A DNA stretch of 43,297 bases from JAWXBG01 sp044375415 (GTDB lineage Bacteria > Bacteroidota > Bacteroidia > Flavobacteriales_D > Sanyastnellaceae): contig JBILMS010000027.1 in the NCBI GenBank assembly GCA_044375415.1, positions 1 to 43,297 of the forward strand. The letters run 5' to 3'. How positions within the stretch are numbered: position 1 is the first letter of the stretch; each line of letters starts with the position of its first letter. Positions 1 to 7,536 of the stretch are shown here, one piece after another. Under the pieces are notes generated by a model, which saw nothing but the letters and a program-made list of their open reading frames with translations, was not told where the DNA came from and ran no database searches. The position numbers were made by a program, and so were the translations under genes.

Positions 1-244
1 GCAGAAAATGAATTTATCAGGACCTATTTCTGCCATCTACTTCGCAGAAAATGAATTTATCAGGACCTATTTCTGCCATCTACCTCGCAGAAAATGAATT
101 TATCAGGACCTATTTCTGCCATCTACTTCGCAGAAAATGAATTTATCAGGACCTATTTCTGCCATCTACTTCGCAGAAAATGAATTTATCAGGACCTATT
201 TCTGCCATCTACTTCGCAGAAAATGAATTTATCAGGACCTATTC
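1..244. repeat. 43-bp tandem repeat array, about 5.7 copies, open at the left edge
   Basis: Full units start at 1, 44, 87, 130 and 173, and a partial sixth unit runs from 216 to about 244. Units are almost identical; one visible change is C for T near position 84. Within each unit the first 33 bases begin with GCAGAAA and end with TTTCTGC, so every unit can fold into a 7-bp stem, and the remaining 10 bases separate neighbouring stems. The array is cut by the window start, so the true copy number is unknown. No open frame or RNA family is recognised in it. Confidence 0.95.
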
Positions 245-285
245 AGATAATCGGGGTACTTGCGTGCTCCGTCGGGGGGGGCCTT

Positions 286-438
286 ACAAAAAATGTGAAA
301 GTTGAATAACTCTCCGCTTCGCTGCAAGTTTTTTCTATTTAGGACCCTTGCATACCTGCAAGCAAGCTTGCCCGTATGCAAGGGTCCTAAATAGAAAAAT
401 CCGCCAAGGGCGGATTTATTCAACTTTCAAATTTTTTG

Positions 439-439
<1 letters not shown>
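286..439. repeat. Nested inverted repeat (MITE-like or large stem-loop) abutting the tRNA-Ala 3' end
   Basis: The outer arms 286-309 and 416-439 are reverse complements over 24 bases with one mismatch. The inner arms 330-355 and 374-399 are perfectly complementary over 26 bases, and the loop holds the palindrome GCAAGCTTGC at 362-371. The outer right arm ends exactly on the last base of the tRNA gene. The 10-mer AGATAATCGG, part of the tRNA 3' end at 442-451, occurs again at 245-254 on the other side, so the element is bracketed by a short direct repeat. It could be a small non-autonomous element or a strong transcription-ending structure for the tRNA. Confidence 0.8.
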
Positions 440-512
<73 letters not shown>

Positions 513-531
513 AAATAATTTTTTGAGGGCG

Positions 532-539
532 CAAATATA
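532..539 (-). promoter_or_regulatory. Bacteroidota -7 promoter box for tRNA-Ala
   Basis: On the minus strand this reads TATATTTG, a perfect match to the TAnnTTTG -7 consensus of Bacteroidota, placed 19 bases before the mature tRNA 5' end. The nearest TTG that could serve as the -33 element is 24 bases upstream, slightly beyond the usual 17-23, so the -33 half is weak. Confidence 0.5.
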
Positions 540-732
540 ATCTCGATTTGTAAAAAAAAGACTCAATCAAAACGAAATCGGACGCTAAGTATTGGTAATG
601 AGGCTAATTGGGGATGAAAATAAAGGTCCAATTCATGCATCAGTTTGGTGGGTTCATATCTAAAAAACGTTAACTGGCCTAATTGTCGAGGATTTTCTGC
701 AACAAGTTTGAATTCTGAGCGTTTACAGGTCA

Positions 733-807
733 GAGTTCAGTTCTAGAACTCGGTTTTGGTTAAGGAATATGGAACGGGTCTGCCAACGGGGAGACCCTTT
801 CTTTTTT
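733..807 (+). terminator. Plus-strand hairpin pair with T-tract: orphan terminator, possible small RNA end
   Basis: The gap 513-821 has no convincing gene. Near its end are two hairpins: GAGTTC (733-738) with GAACTC (746-751), and GGGTCT (776-781) with AGACCC (792-797), the latter followed by TTTCTTTTTT (798-807). The T-tract is on the plus strand, so this is an intrinsic terminator for plus-strand transcription, yet no plus-strand gene lies upstream in the window. On the minus strand it sits downstream of the methyltransferase but lacks a matching T-tract there. A short unannotated RNA starting within 513-730 is possible; no SRP, 6S or tmRNA motifs were recognised. Confidence 0.5.
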
Positions 808-821
808 ACCCACATTCTAAT

Positions 822-1652
822 TTATCGCTTTACAGCCGAAAAGTTTATTCCAAAGAAAAAGTACTTGCGTAAAAAAGAATTCTTCCTCCAAATCTCCTGC
901 TCCTTCTTTATTACTTCAGCCGTTTTACCGGATTTGAATTTTTGCGGAGGGAAAAGTCTAACGTAATGAACCGAATTTTCTCGAATTTGCAAACCGGCCG
1001 ACGAACAGAGTTCAGTCCATAATTCTATGGGTCTGATATTTTCATTTCCCAATAGGATATCCTTGCCCAAACGTTCATCGCGAATCGTTATGATTCGTTT
1101 ATTCCCACGCTGCTTAAAGAGTTTGAGACGCTGAATAATGTTGGATCCATTTTCTTCCACTGCAATCATTTCACCCCCTGTTTTCAAGGAGTTCGAAATA
1201 ATAGCAAGAGCCTGATCGATGGGTTCTAGGTGATGAAGGGTGTCTTGAACGATAATGAAGTCGTACTTCACATTTGTTTCAGAACGATAATCAAACAGAT
1301 TTTCGTAGTCCAATTGAAGACCTGTTAAGTTGCCATACTGCGACCAAAACTTTAGACGTTCGGGTATTTCAGCAAAATAATATTCGAGGGTACTTCCACG
1401 CACCGTGTATCCATTCAAAACTAGAAAAATGGCTGTAGTTCCATACCCACAACCAATATCCCATATGGTGGTTCCGGGCGATTTAGCCACGCACTGTGCG
1501 ATATACTCCAGTCGCTGGAGGTAATATGCCTTTCTAAATTCGAAGCTTTCGGTATTCTGAAGAAACCGGTAGTAGCCTTGTAAAGTGGGATACTCCTGGA
1601 TTTCTTTCAGCAGAATGTCGAAAAACTGATCGGGTTGTAGTCGGAAATTCAC
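822..1652 (-). CDS. SAM-dependent class I methyltransferase, substrate unknown
   Basis: The protein has 276 aa from the chosen start. A Rossmann methyltransferase motif I, IWDIGCGYGTT, lies at about residues 63-73, followed by an acidic motif II region and by FIIVQDTLHHLEP, typical of Methyltransf_11/25-type enzymes. The substrate cannot be inferred. The longest open frame begins at a TTG (1775) inside the start of the divergent neighbour, so I prefer the GTG at 1652, which follows a perfect -7 box (TACCTTTG, 1658-1665) by 5 bases. That would make the mRNA leaderless or nearly so. The C-terminal 40 residues are rich in Lys and aromatic residues. It is transcribed away from the pyrophosphohydrolase gene and nothing nearby suggests its pathway. 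Confidence 0.8.
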   Translation of the reverse strand: MNFRLQPDQFFDILLKEIQEYPTLQGYYRFLQNTESFEFRKAYYLQRLEYIAQCVAKSPGTTIWDIGCGYGTTAIFLVLNGYTVRGSTLEYYFAEIPERLKFWSQYGNLTGLQLDYENLFDYRSETNVKYDFIIVQDTLHHLEPIDQALAIISNSLKTGGEMIAVEENGSNIIQRLKLFKQRGNKRIITIRDERLGKDILLGNENIRPIELWTELCSSAGLQIRENSVHYVRLFPPQKFKSGKTAEVIKKEQEIWRKNSFLRKYFFFGINFSAVKR

Positions 1653-1657
1653 GGGCG

Positions 1658-1665
1658 CAAAGGTA
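1658..1665 (-). promoter_or_regulatory. -7 promoter box of the methyltransferase gene
   Basis: Minus-strand TACCTTTG matches TAnnTTTG exactly and lies 5 bases before the GTG at 1652. It decides the start choice, because a gene starting at 1775 would have its promoter inside its own coding region. No TTG is seen at the usual -33 spacing. Confidence 0.5.
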
Positions 1666-1745
1666 CATCTTCCAATCTCATTGATAAATGCGAGTTGTGA
1701 AGAGGTGGTGGATAAAATGAGAACTAAGAGCTGAGGGGACTCCGA

Positions 1746-1753
1746 TATTTTTG
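1746..1753 (+). promoter_or_regulatory. -7 promoter box of the pyrophosphohydrolase gene
   Basis: TATTTTTG matches TAnnTTTG and lies 15 bases before the ATG at 1769, implying a leader of roughly 8-10 nt. No -33 TTG is visible at 17-23 bases upstream. Confidence 0.45.
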
Positions 1754-1768
1754 TAAAAAATCTTTGAG

Positions 1769-2191
1769 ATGTCAAAACTGATCAGCCTTCGCGAAACGAT
1801 AGCCCACGTGGAAGAATTTCACACTTCATTTAAATTGAATCGCGAGAATGAACCCACAGGCGCTATTGCGGAAAGGCTTCATCAGCTTCGGTTTGAATTG
1901 ATGAAGGAAGAAAATGAAGAGTACTTGGAAGCCGCTCGTCGAGGCGATTTAGTAGAAGTAGCGGATGCCTTGGGCGATATGCTCTACATACTTTGTGGAA
2001 CTATTATTTCCCATGGACTGCAAGAAAAGATTGCCGAAGTATTTGTCGAGATTCAACGATCCAACATGTCGAAACTCGATGAAAATGGTCAGCCGATCTA
2101 TCGCGAAGACGGGAAAGTGCTGAAAAGCGAACGTTATTTCCGTCCGGATATAGCGAGTGTACTTGGGGTTAAAACTTCAACGGAAGTTTAA
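1769..2191 (+). CDS. MazG/PRA-PH-like nucleotide pyrophosphohydrolase
   Basis: This 140-aa all-alpha protein carries the metal-binding acidic pattern of the all-alpha NTP pyrophosphatase superfamily: a run of Glu around residues 47-51, then EVADALGD with E63, D66 and D70, followed by LYILCG. The C-terminal part, with GQPIYREDGKVLKSERYFRPD, resembles PRA-PH (PF01503)-type proteins annotated as phosphoribosyl-ATP or (d)NTP pyrophosphohydrolases. It probably hydrolyses a nucleoside triphosphate to the monophosphate and PPi; a stand-alone histidine-pathway role is unlikely without his genes nearby. The ATG at 1769 follows the -7 box at 1746-1753. It is a single gene upstream of thrS, which has its own promoter. 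Confidence 0.8.
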   Translation: MSKLISLRETIAHVEEFHTSFKLNRENEPTGAIAERLHQLRFELMKEENEEYLEAARRGDLVEVADALGDMLYILCGTIISHGLQEKIAEVFVEIQRSNMSKLDENGQPIYREDGKVLKSERYFRPDIASVLGVKTSTEV

Positions 2192-2237
2192 GCCTCCGAT
2201 TCTGTCGATTTCCGGCGAAAAATCTGCTTAAAAGTGT

Positions 2238-2245
2238 TACCTTTG
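2238..2245 (+). promoter_or_regulatory. -7 promoter box of thrS
   Basis: TACCTTTG, a perfect TAnnTTTG match 27 bases before the thrS ATG, gives a short leader of about 20 nt. That is too short for a T-box or an E. coli-style thrS operator domain. Confidence 0.5.
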
Positions 2246-2272
2246 CACACTTTTTAAAAAACTAACCCCACG

Positions 2273-4210
2273 ATGATTACCATCACCTTGCCGGACGGAA
2301 GTGCCCGTCAGGTGGAAAAAGGCACCACTGCCATGCAGGTTGCCCTTTCCATCAGCGAAGGCCTGGCCCGGAATGTACTCTGTGCTGAAATTGACGGCGA
2401 AGTTCGCGACGCCGGTCGTCCGATCGATTCCGATTGCCGCCTCAAGCTGCTTACATGGAACGACGACAATGGCAAGAGCACATTGTGGCACTCATCGGCT
2501 CACTTAATGGCAGAGGCGATTTTACTTTTTTATCCTGAAGCCAAATTAGCCATCGGACCACCCATCGAAAATGGATTTTATTACGATGTTGATTTTGGTG
2601 GAAAATCCTTTGCGCAAGAGGATTTCGACAAGGTTGAGAAAAAGATGCTCGAATTAGCCCGACAGAAAAATGCATACATCCGTCAGGAAAAAAGCAAATC
2701 GGAAGCTCTTGCCTACTTCACCGAAAGAGAAGATCCCTACAAACTAGAATTGATCAATGATCTGACCGACGGGACGATCACATTTTATACCCAAGGCGGT
2801 TTCACCGATTTATGCCGCGGTCCGCATATTCCGGACACAGGTTTTATCAAAGCTGCTAAGTTGCTCAATGTAGCCGGTGCCTACTGGAGAGGGGATGAGA
2901 AAAACAAAATGCTCACCCGTGTTTACGCTATTACTTTTCCTAAGCAAAGCGAGCTCGAAGCCTATTTGGTTCTTTTGGAGGAAGCGAAAAAACGCGATCA
3001 CCGAAAACTTGGGAAAGAATTGGAACTTTTCCATTTCTCGAGTCGAGTGGGACAAGGTCTTCCATTGTGGTTGCCAAAAGGAACGGATCTCCGAAGTCGT
3101 TTGACTGCGTTCCTTACCGCAGCTCAGAAAAAAGCAGGTTATGTGCAGGTTATTACACCTCACATTGGAAGCAAAGAATTATACGAAACCAGCGGCCATT
3201 GGGCAAAGTACGGTGCAGATAGCTTTCGTCCGATCGAAACTCCTCAGGAAGGAGAGGTATTCATGCTTAAACCCATGAACTGCCCTCACCACTGCGAGAT
3301 TTATAGCGCCAAACCCCGTTCTTACAAAGATTTACCCATTCGCATGGCTGAATTTGGAACGGTCTATCGATATGAGCAAAGTGGAGAATTGCATGGACTG
3401 ACCCGTGTTCGTGGTTTTACACAAGATGATGCCCACATTTTCTGTACGAATGATCAGGTAAAAGAGGAAGTTTCTCGCGTAATCGACATTGTTTTATACA
3501 TATTCAAAACACTGAATTTCAACGATTTTCTAGTTCAGGTTTCATTGAGAGATCCGAACAATCCGGACAAGTACATTGGGTCCGAAGAAAATTGGGAAAA
3601 AGCGGAAAGAGCGATTCAAGAAGTAGCTCAGGAGAAAGGCCTGAAAACGGTTATTGAACTCGGGGAAGCCGCATTCTACGGGCCTAAGCTGGACTTTATG
3701 GTTCGCGATGCCATCGGTAGAAAGTGGCAGTTAGGAACTGTTCAGGTGGATTATAATCTACCCGAGCGATTTGAATTGGAATACACAGGTTCAGACAACC
3801 AAAAACACCGTCCGGTGATGATTCACAGGGCACCCTTTGGTTCGATGGAGCGTTTTGTGGCCATATTGATTGAGCATTGTGCCGGTCAGTTCCCACTTTG
3901 GCTCACTCCGGAGCAGGTTAGAATATTACCTGTGAGTGAAAAATACAATGATTATGCGCAAAACGTCGTAAGGGAACTGATTTCTTACGATATTCGCGCG
4001 CTCGTTGACGACCGGAATGAAAAAGTGGGCAAGAAAATACGTGATGCGGAGATGGAAAAAGTCCCGTACATGTTGATAGTAGGAGAAGAGGAAGCCGGTG
4101 CCGGAACAGTTTCGCCACGTAAAAAGGGTGAAGGCGATTTGGGTTCAATGAGCATAGAAGACTTCGCAAAGAAGCTTGACCAAGAGGTTAAAGCGATGTT
4201 AGCGGAATAA
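2273..4210 (+). CDS. thrS: Threonyl-tRNA synthetase
   Basis: This 645-aa class II synthetase charges tRNA-Thr in the cytoplasm. Domains in order are an N-terminal TGS domain (about 1-60), the editing domain with HxxxH at H73/H77, the catalytic core from about 240 to 540, and a C-terminal anticodon-binding domain starting near FPLWLTPEQVRILP. The core shows the zinc-site Cys in KPMNCPHHCEIY, motif 2 around YRYEQSGELHGLTRVRGF, and motif 3 near APFGSMERF. The length is normal for the family. The gene heads the conserved order thrS-infC-rpmI-rplT. Confidence 0.98.
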   Translation: MITITLPDGSARQVEKGTTAMQVALSISEGLARNVLCAEIDGEVRDAGRPIDSDCRLKLLTWNDDNGKSTLWHSSAHLMAEAILLFYPEAKLAIGPPIENGFYYDVDFGGKSFAQEDFDKVEKKMLELARQKNAYIRQEKSKSEALAYFTEREDPYKLELINDLTDGTITFYTQGGFTDLCRGPHIPDTGFIKAAKLLNVAGAYWRGDEKNKMLTRVYAITFPKQSELEAYLVLLEEAKKRDHRKLGKELELFHFSSRVGQGLPLWLPKGTDLRSRLTAFLTAAQKKAGYVQVITPHIGSKELYETSGHWAKYGADSFRPIETPQEGEVFMLKPMNCPHHCEIYSAKPRSYKDLPIRMAEFGTVYRYEQSGELHGLTRVRGFTQDDAHIFCTNDQVKEEVSRVIDIVLYIFKTLNFNDFLVQVSLRDPNNPDKYIGSEENWEKAERAIQEVAQEKGLKTVIELGEAAFYGPKLDFMVRDAIGRKWQLGTVQVDYNLPERFELEYTGSDNQKHRPVMIHRAPFGSMERFVAILIEHCAGQFPLWLTPEQVRILPVSEKYNDYAQNVVRELISYDIRALVDDRNEKVGKKIRDAEMEKVPYMLIVGEEEAGAGTVSPRKKGEGDLGSMSIEDFAKKLDQEVKAMLAE

Positions 4211-4238
4211 AAAAAGTTTTATAGGAACACCTTAAAAA

Positions 4239-4254
4239 AGGAGGGCACATTATT
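4239..4254 (+). promoter_or_regulatory. Shine-Dalgarno and AUU start site of infC
   Basis: AGGAGG at 4239-4244 is a near-perfect Shine-Dalgarno sequence, rare in Bacteroidota, and is followed by ATTATT at 4249-4254. The second ATT is 7 bases from the end of AGGAGG and the first is 4. Rare AUU starts on infC are the basis of IF3 autoregulation in E. coli, because IF3 discriminates against non-canonical start codons. The GTG at 4276 has a purine run only 3 bases away and would remove conserved basic N-terminal residues. Confidence 0.75.
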
Positions 4255-4791
4255 AAGAAAGTATTCAGGGGGCGCGTGCAACAAGAAGATGAGCACCGCA
4301 TCAACAGCAGGATCCTGGCGCAAGAAGTTCGATTGGTAGGCGAAAACGTTGAGGTTGGCGTCTACAGTCTCAAAGAAGCTTTGAGATTAGCCGAAGAACA
4401 GGAAAAGGACCTGGTGGAGATTTCACCCAACGCAGTACCACCGGTTTGCAGAATCGTTGATTACAAGAAGTTTCTCTATGATCAGAAGAAACGTCAGAAA
4501 GAAATCAAAGCTAAGCAGACCAACGTCGAGACGAAAGAAATTCGTTTCGGTCCTAATACTGACGATCACGACTTTCAGTTTAAACTAAAACATGCGGTCA
4601 ACTTTCTCCAAGAGGGAGCAAAAGTGAAGGCACATGTGTTTTTTAAAGGAAGGGCTATTGTCTTTAAAGAAAGAGGAGAGGTGTTGTTGCTTAAGTTCAT
4701 ACAAGAACTTTCTGAATATGGAATTCCTGAGGCTATGCCAAAGCTCGAAGGAAAGAAGATGTTTGTGCTGATCAACCCAAAGAAAAAGTAA
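4252..4791 (+). CDS. infC: Translation initiation factor IF-3
   Basis: With the AUU start at 4252 the protein has 179 aa, matching the usual length of about 170-180; the first conventional start, GTG at 4276, gives 171. IF3 binds the 30S subunit, blocks premature 50S joining and proofreads the start codon. The N-terminal domain carries HRINSRILAQEVRLVG and the linker region contains VEISPNAVPPVCRIVDYKKFLY. The C-terminal domain has EIRFGPNTDDHDFQFKLKHA and ends in a basic tail. It lies 41 bases after thrS and 20 bases before rpmI, and is probably co-transcribed with both. Autoregulation through the AUU codon is inferred from the E. coli precedent. Confidence 0.95.
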   Translation: MKKVFRGRVQQEDEHRINSRILAQEVRLVGENVEVGVYSLKEALRLAEEQEKDLVEISPNAVPPVCRIVDYKKFLYDQKKRQKEIKAKQTNVETKEIRFGPNTDDHDFQFKLKHAVNFLQEGAKVKAHVFFKGRAIVFKERGEVLLLKFIQELSEYGIPEAMPKLEGKKMFVLINPKKK

Positions 4792-4811
4792 ATAGTTAAA
4801 TCTGAATAGCG

Positions 4812-5006
4812 ATGCCAAAATCGAAAACCAAATCCGGCGCCAAGAAGCGTTTTAAGCTTACGGGTACCGGTAAAATCAAGCGTAAGCACGCATTCATGAG
4901 GCACATTCTCACAAAGAAGTCGAAGAAACGCAAACGCGCTCTTGGACATGGTGCCATCGTGGATAGTACAAACGCAAAAAGTATCAAGGCCCAGTTGCTC
5001 GCCTGA
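4812..5006 (+). CDS. rpmI: Ribosomal protein bL35
   Basis: This 64-aa, strongly basic protein of the large subunit starts MPKSKTKSGAKKRFKLTGTG and contains the hallmark KRKHAFMRHILTKKSKKRKR. It sits between infC and rplT, as in most bacteria. The ATG at 4812 is the only sensible start and has no Shine-Dalgarno sequence. Confidence 0.98.
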   Translation: MPKSKTKSGAKKRFKLTGTGKIKRKHAFMRHILTKKSKKRKRALGHGAIVDSTNAKSIKAQLLA

Positions 5007-5042
5007 TCTCAAACAAAAAAAGAGCACGGTAACGTTTAACCC

Positions 5043-5084
5043 GGGAATTGGTCTAAGTATATCCTAGCGATATCGCCAATTACC
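5043..5084 (+). promoter_or_regulatory. Two-part stem-loop in the rpmI-rplT gap, candidate bL20 leader
   Basis: AATTGG (5046-5051) pairs with CCAATT (5076-5081), extended by GG/CC after one mismatch. Inside it ATATC (5059-5063) pairs with GATAT (5069-5073) around a 5-nt loop, leaving an asymmetric internal loop. It ends 16 bases before the rplT ATG. bL20 represses its own operon through RNA mimics of its 23S site in E. coli and Bacillus, so a similar role is plausible, but this exact structure is not one I recognise. Confidence 0.45.
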
Positions 5085-5100
5085 AAAAAACAAAAATCAT

Positions 5101-5445
5101 ATGCCACGTTCAAAAAACGCAGTCGCATCCAGAGCCAGAAGGAAGAAAGTCTTAAAGATGGCTAAAGGCTATTTCGGTTCCAGAAAAAATGTCTGGACAG
5201 TAGCCAAAAACTCCGTAGAAAAAGCATTGTGTTACGCCTACATCGGTCGTAAACAGCGCAAGAGAAATTTCCGCTCACTTTGGATCGCTAGGATTAATGC
5301 CGGCGCAAGAGAGTACGGAATGTCTTATTCAGTATTTATGGATAAGATCCACAAAGGCGGTGTTGAACTAAACAGAAAAGTACTCGCTGATTTGGCGATG
5401 AACCATCCGGATGCCTTCAAGGCCATCGTGGAAAAGGTTAAATAA
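5101..5445 (+). CDS. rplT: Ribosomal protein bL20
   Basis: This 114-aa assembly protein of the large subunit binds 23S rRNA domain II. It has the basic N-terminal extension MPRSKNAVASRARRKKVLK, then AKGYFGSRKN and RKRNFRSLWIARINAGAR, all family hallmarks. The length is normal. It is the last gene of thrS-infC-rpmI-rplT and is followed by an intrinsic terminator at 5464-5493. The stem-loop at 5043-5084 may control it. Confidence 0.98.
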   Translation: MPRSKNAVASRARRKKVLKMAKGYFGSRKNVWTVAKNSVEKALCYAYIGRKQRKRNFRSLWIARINAGAREYGMSYSVFMDKIHKGGVELNRKVLADLAMNHPDAFKAIVEKVK

Positions 5446-5463
5446 GATTGTTTTCTATCAAAT

Positions 5464-5493
5464 AAAAAGGGAATCTCATGGTTCCCTTTTTTA
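5464..5493 (+). terminator. Intrinsic terminator after rplT
   Basis: AAAAAGGGAA (5464-5473) pairs with TTCCCTTTTT (5482-5491) around an 8-nt loop, and the T-run continues. It closes the thrS-infC-rpmI-rplT operon. Confidence 0.85.
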
Positions 5494-5512
5494 TTAAACT
5501 ACTCTATATAGT

Positions 5513-7444
5513 ATGAGGATACCTACACTGTCAAATGTTGCGATAACCACTAGTATGTTATTCGCATTGGCTCTTCAACTTATGTCCCATGGGCAGATTA
5601 AACCCGTAGCCGCCACCGATATTAAAGATGAATTTGCTGTCGGTACAATATGGTTGAACACCGATTTCCCCCTAAGCTTTAATTCTTTTAGAGATAAGGT
5701 TCTCCTTATTCATACCATGGATTTGGATTGTGTCGACTGTACAGAACAGAATATCTACTTGAATAATTTGGTAGAAAACATGTTTCACATTCAAATGGTA
5801 ACGGTGTTTAGCTCCGATTCAATGGATATTTATCAATTGGATAGAATCAAAAAATATGTCAGTGTAAATAGAATCAATCACCCGATTGCGCTTGTGCCGG
5901 ATTTTTTGAGTTTAAAAAATCTACCTGCCGATAGGAAAGTGGGCGTTTTAATGGCCTACTTAAATCAACAAAAACCATTTCAGGTTTTAGCTAAATCGGG
6001 GCTGAGTCCGGAACTGACCGGACTGATGGATAGCTTCAGTCAAATGGCAAAAAGCCCGAATGCCGGTACAGTTTTTTCAAAGAACCGCTACATGCCGGTG
6101 ATCAACCCGGATTATCTGGCACAACCCCTAATCGAAAATCCGACGTACCTAACTTATGGGGCGGGGGCACAACAACTATTCGTCACAGATGCAGCTCACA
6201 ACCGCGCCTTGTTGATGGACCCGATGGGATCTATCAATACCGTGATTGGCTCGGCAGGTCAAGGATATGTAGATGGAACTTTTGATGTTGCCAAATTCAA
6301 TGGGCTTTCCGGAATAGCCTATGATGAAAAGAATTATCTGCTATACATGGCCGATAAGTTCAATCAGAGATTGCGTGTGGCCGATTTTAAAAATGGAGAG
6401 GTACGAACCGTACTTGGCAACGGGGTCAGTTTTCGAAATTCGCAACTGCAGGAAGTGGGTGAAAATGCGGGTATGACCGATAAGATTTTGGACGAAACCG
6501 AACCCTTCGGTTACCCAACGGATGTCTTGGTATGGAATGATAAAGTACTTGTTGCATCTGCGGAGTATAATCAGATTTTCGAATGCAATCCAAATGCGAA
6601 AAATGCAGTTGAGTGGTGTAGGATTGATGTGGCAGTAGATGCATCGACAGGAATTCGACCATCGATCGTAAACCTGTCTATGGGAACTGAGGAAGTATTT
6701 TGTGTTTTGAGCGATGGTTCGGTTTATCGCATTGCCATACCGGCGGTGGGCTCAAAAGCGGAACCACAGTTTTTTTGCAAGAAAAGAGGTGTACGGTCTT
6801 TTGTCAGTATTGATGATAAACTATACGCAAGTGCAGATCACCAAATATTGAAATTTGTAGATGGTGTTTTCTCCGCATATAGTGGGAGTGGTAAGAAGGG
6901 ATTTAAAAATGGCAAAGGAAACAAAACAGAATTCTCTTTTCCTTTCGACCTAATCAAATGGCACGATCAAATAACCGTAAGTGATGGAGGAAATAACACC
7001 TTCAGATTATTGAGCGGTAAAAAGGGGAAGTCAAAAAGTTTCAGATATCTACCTAGTAGCAATTTATGGCGATTTGCCGACGCTACGTCGCATTGTGAAT
7101 CGGCTCCTTTCGATCCCATAAACTGTGGTTCTAAACCTACTATTACTGTAAATCTGGATTTAGGGCAATTCACAATAGATCAAATGGGTCACAATGAAGT
7201 GCATTCGGATGGTTCAGCTCCCTTGTCTTTTGGAAGTATGGATGTTTCGGGCGATGAGTTTACTTTTTCTGTAACTGAAGAGGAATATACCGGCGTTGTT
7301 TTTCTGGAGTTATTCTTGACATTGCGCGACGAAAAAAATCCGGATACCTATTACCACAAAAGAGCTTTTCTTTCTATTCAACTTGAATACGAAGAGGGAG
7401 CTCCCTCAACCCACGCTCTGAAATTTAAACCGGTGATCAGGTGA
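5513..7444 (+). CDS. Secreted thioredoxin-like/NHL-repeat protein, NHLRC2-like
   Basis: The protein has 643 aa. Residues 1-28 look like a signal peptide with likely cleavage after the Gly of SHG. A thioredoxin-like domain follows (about 40-190), with a CVDC redox motif at C73-C76 in the right place after a beta strand. An NHL-type beta-propeller comes next (about 200-520); several blades show the pattern GLSGIAYDEKNYLLYMADKFNQRLR or near variants. A C-terminal beta-rich domain of about 110 aa ends the protein. The order Trx-NHL-beta domain is that of animal NHLRC2 and its bacterial relatives. Redox partner and substrate are unknown, and export points to the periplasm or cell surface. It has no operon partner; the next gene is 476 bases away on the other strand. 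Confidence 0.8.
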   Translation: MRIPTLSNVAITTSMLFALALQLMSHGQIKPVAATDIKDEFAVGTIWLNTDFPLSFNSFRDKVLLIHTMDLDCVDCTEQNIYLNNLVENMFHIQMVTVFSSDSMDIYQLDRIKKYVSVNRINHPIALVPDFLSLKNLPADRKVGVLMAYLNQQKPFQVLAKSGLSPELTGLMDSFSQMAKSPNAGTVFSKNRYMPVINPDYLAQPLIENPTYLTYGAGAQQLFVTDAAHNRALLMDPMGSINTVIGSAGQGYVDGTFDVAKFNGLSGIAYDEKNYLLYMADKFNQRLRVADFKNGEVRTVLGNGVSFRNSQLQEVGENAGMTDKILDETEPFGYPTDVLVWNDKVLVASAEYNQIFECNPNAKNAVEWCRIDVAVDASTGIRPSIVNLSMGTEEVFCVLSDGSVYRIAIPAVGSKAEPQFFCKKRGVRSFVSIDDKLYASADHQILKFVDGVFSAYSGSGKKGFKNGKGNKTEFSFPFDLIKWHDQITVSDGGNNTFRLLSGKKGKSKSFRYLPSSNLWRFADATSHCESAPFDPINCGSKPTITVNLDLGQFTIDQMGHNEVHSDGSAPLSFGSMDVSGDEFTFSVTEEEYTGVVFLELFLTLRDEKNPDTYYHKRAFLSIQLEYEEGAPSTHALKFKPVIR

Positions 7445-7536
7445 TGTTTTCAGTTTGAGGAATCGGTTCCATTTCCTTATCCTCCCGAGTCCCAAGCATA
7501 AAATCCAAATGTGAGCGTTGACAAAACCGTCGAAAA

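Noticed and set aside
1..244. CRISPR array
   Set aside because: The 43-bp units repeat as wholes, including the 10-base segment between hairpins. A CRISPR needs variable spacers, and no cas genes are present.
216..399. Common origin of the tandem unit and the inner hairpin, because both contain a GGTCCT-like core
   Set aside because: The shared stretch is under 10 bases with differing flanks and can be chance.
232..423. 63-aa minus-strand open frame
   Set aside because: It lies within the nested inverted repeat, its codons mirror each other across the palindrome, and it shows no protein-like features.
604..800. SRP, 6S or other known RNA in the gap after tRNA-Ala
   Set aside because: None of the conserved motifs (for example the SRP GGAAGGAAGC tetraloop region) was found, so only a generic small-RNA possibility is kept.
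1653..1775. N-terminal 41-residue extension of the methyltransferase
   Set aside because: It begins with a TTG inside the divergent gene and spans the -7 promoter box at 1658-1665; the extension has no family-like content.
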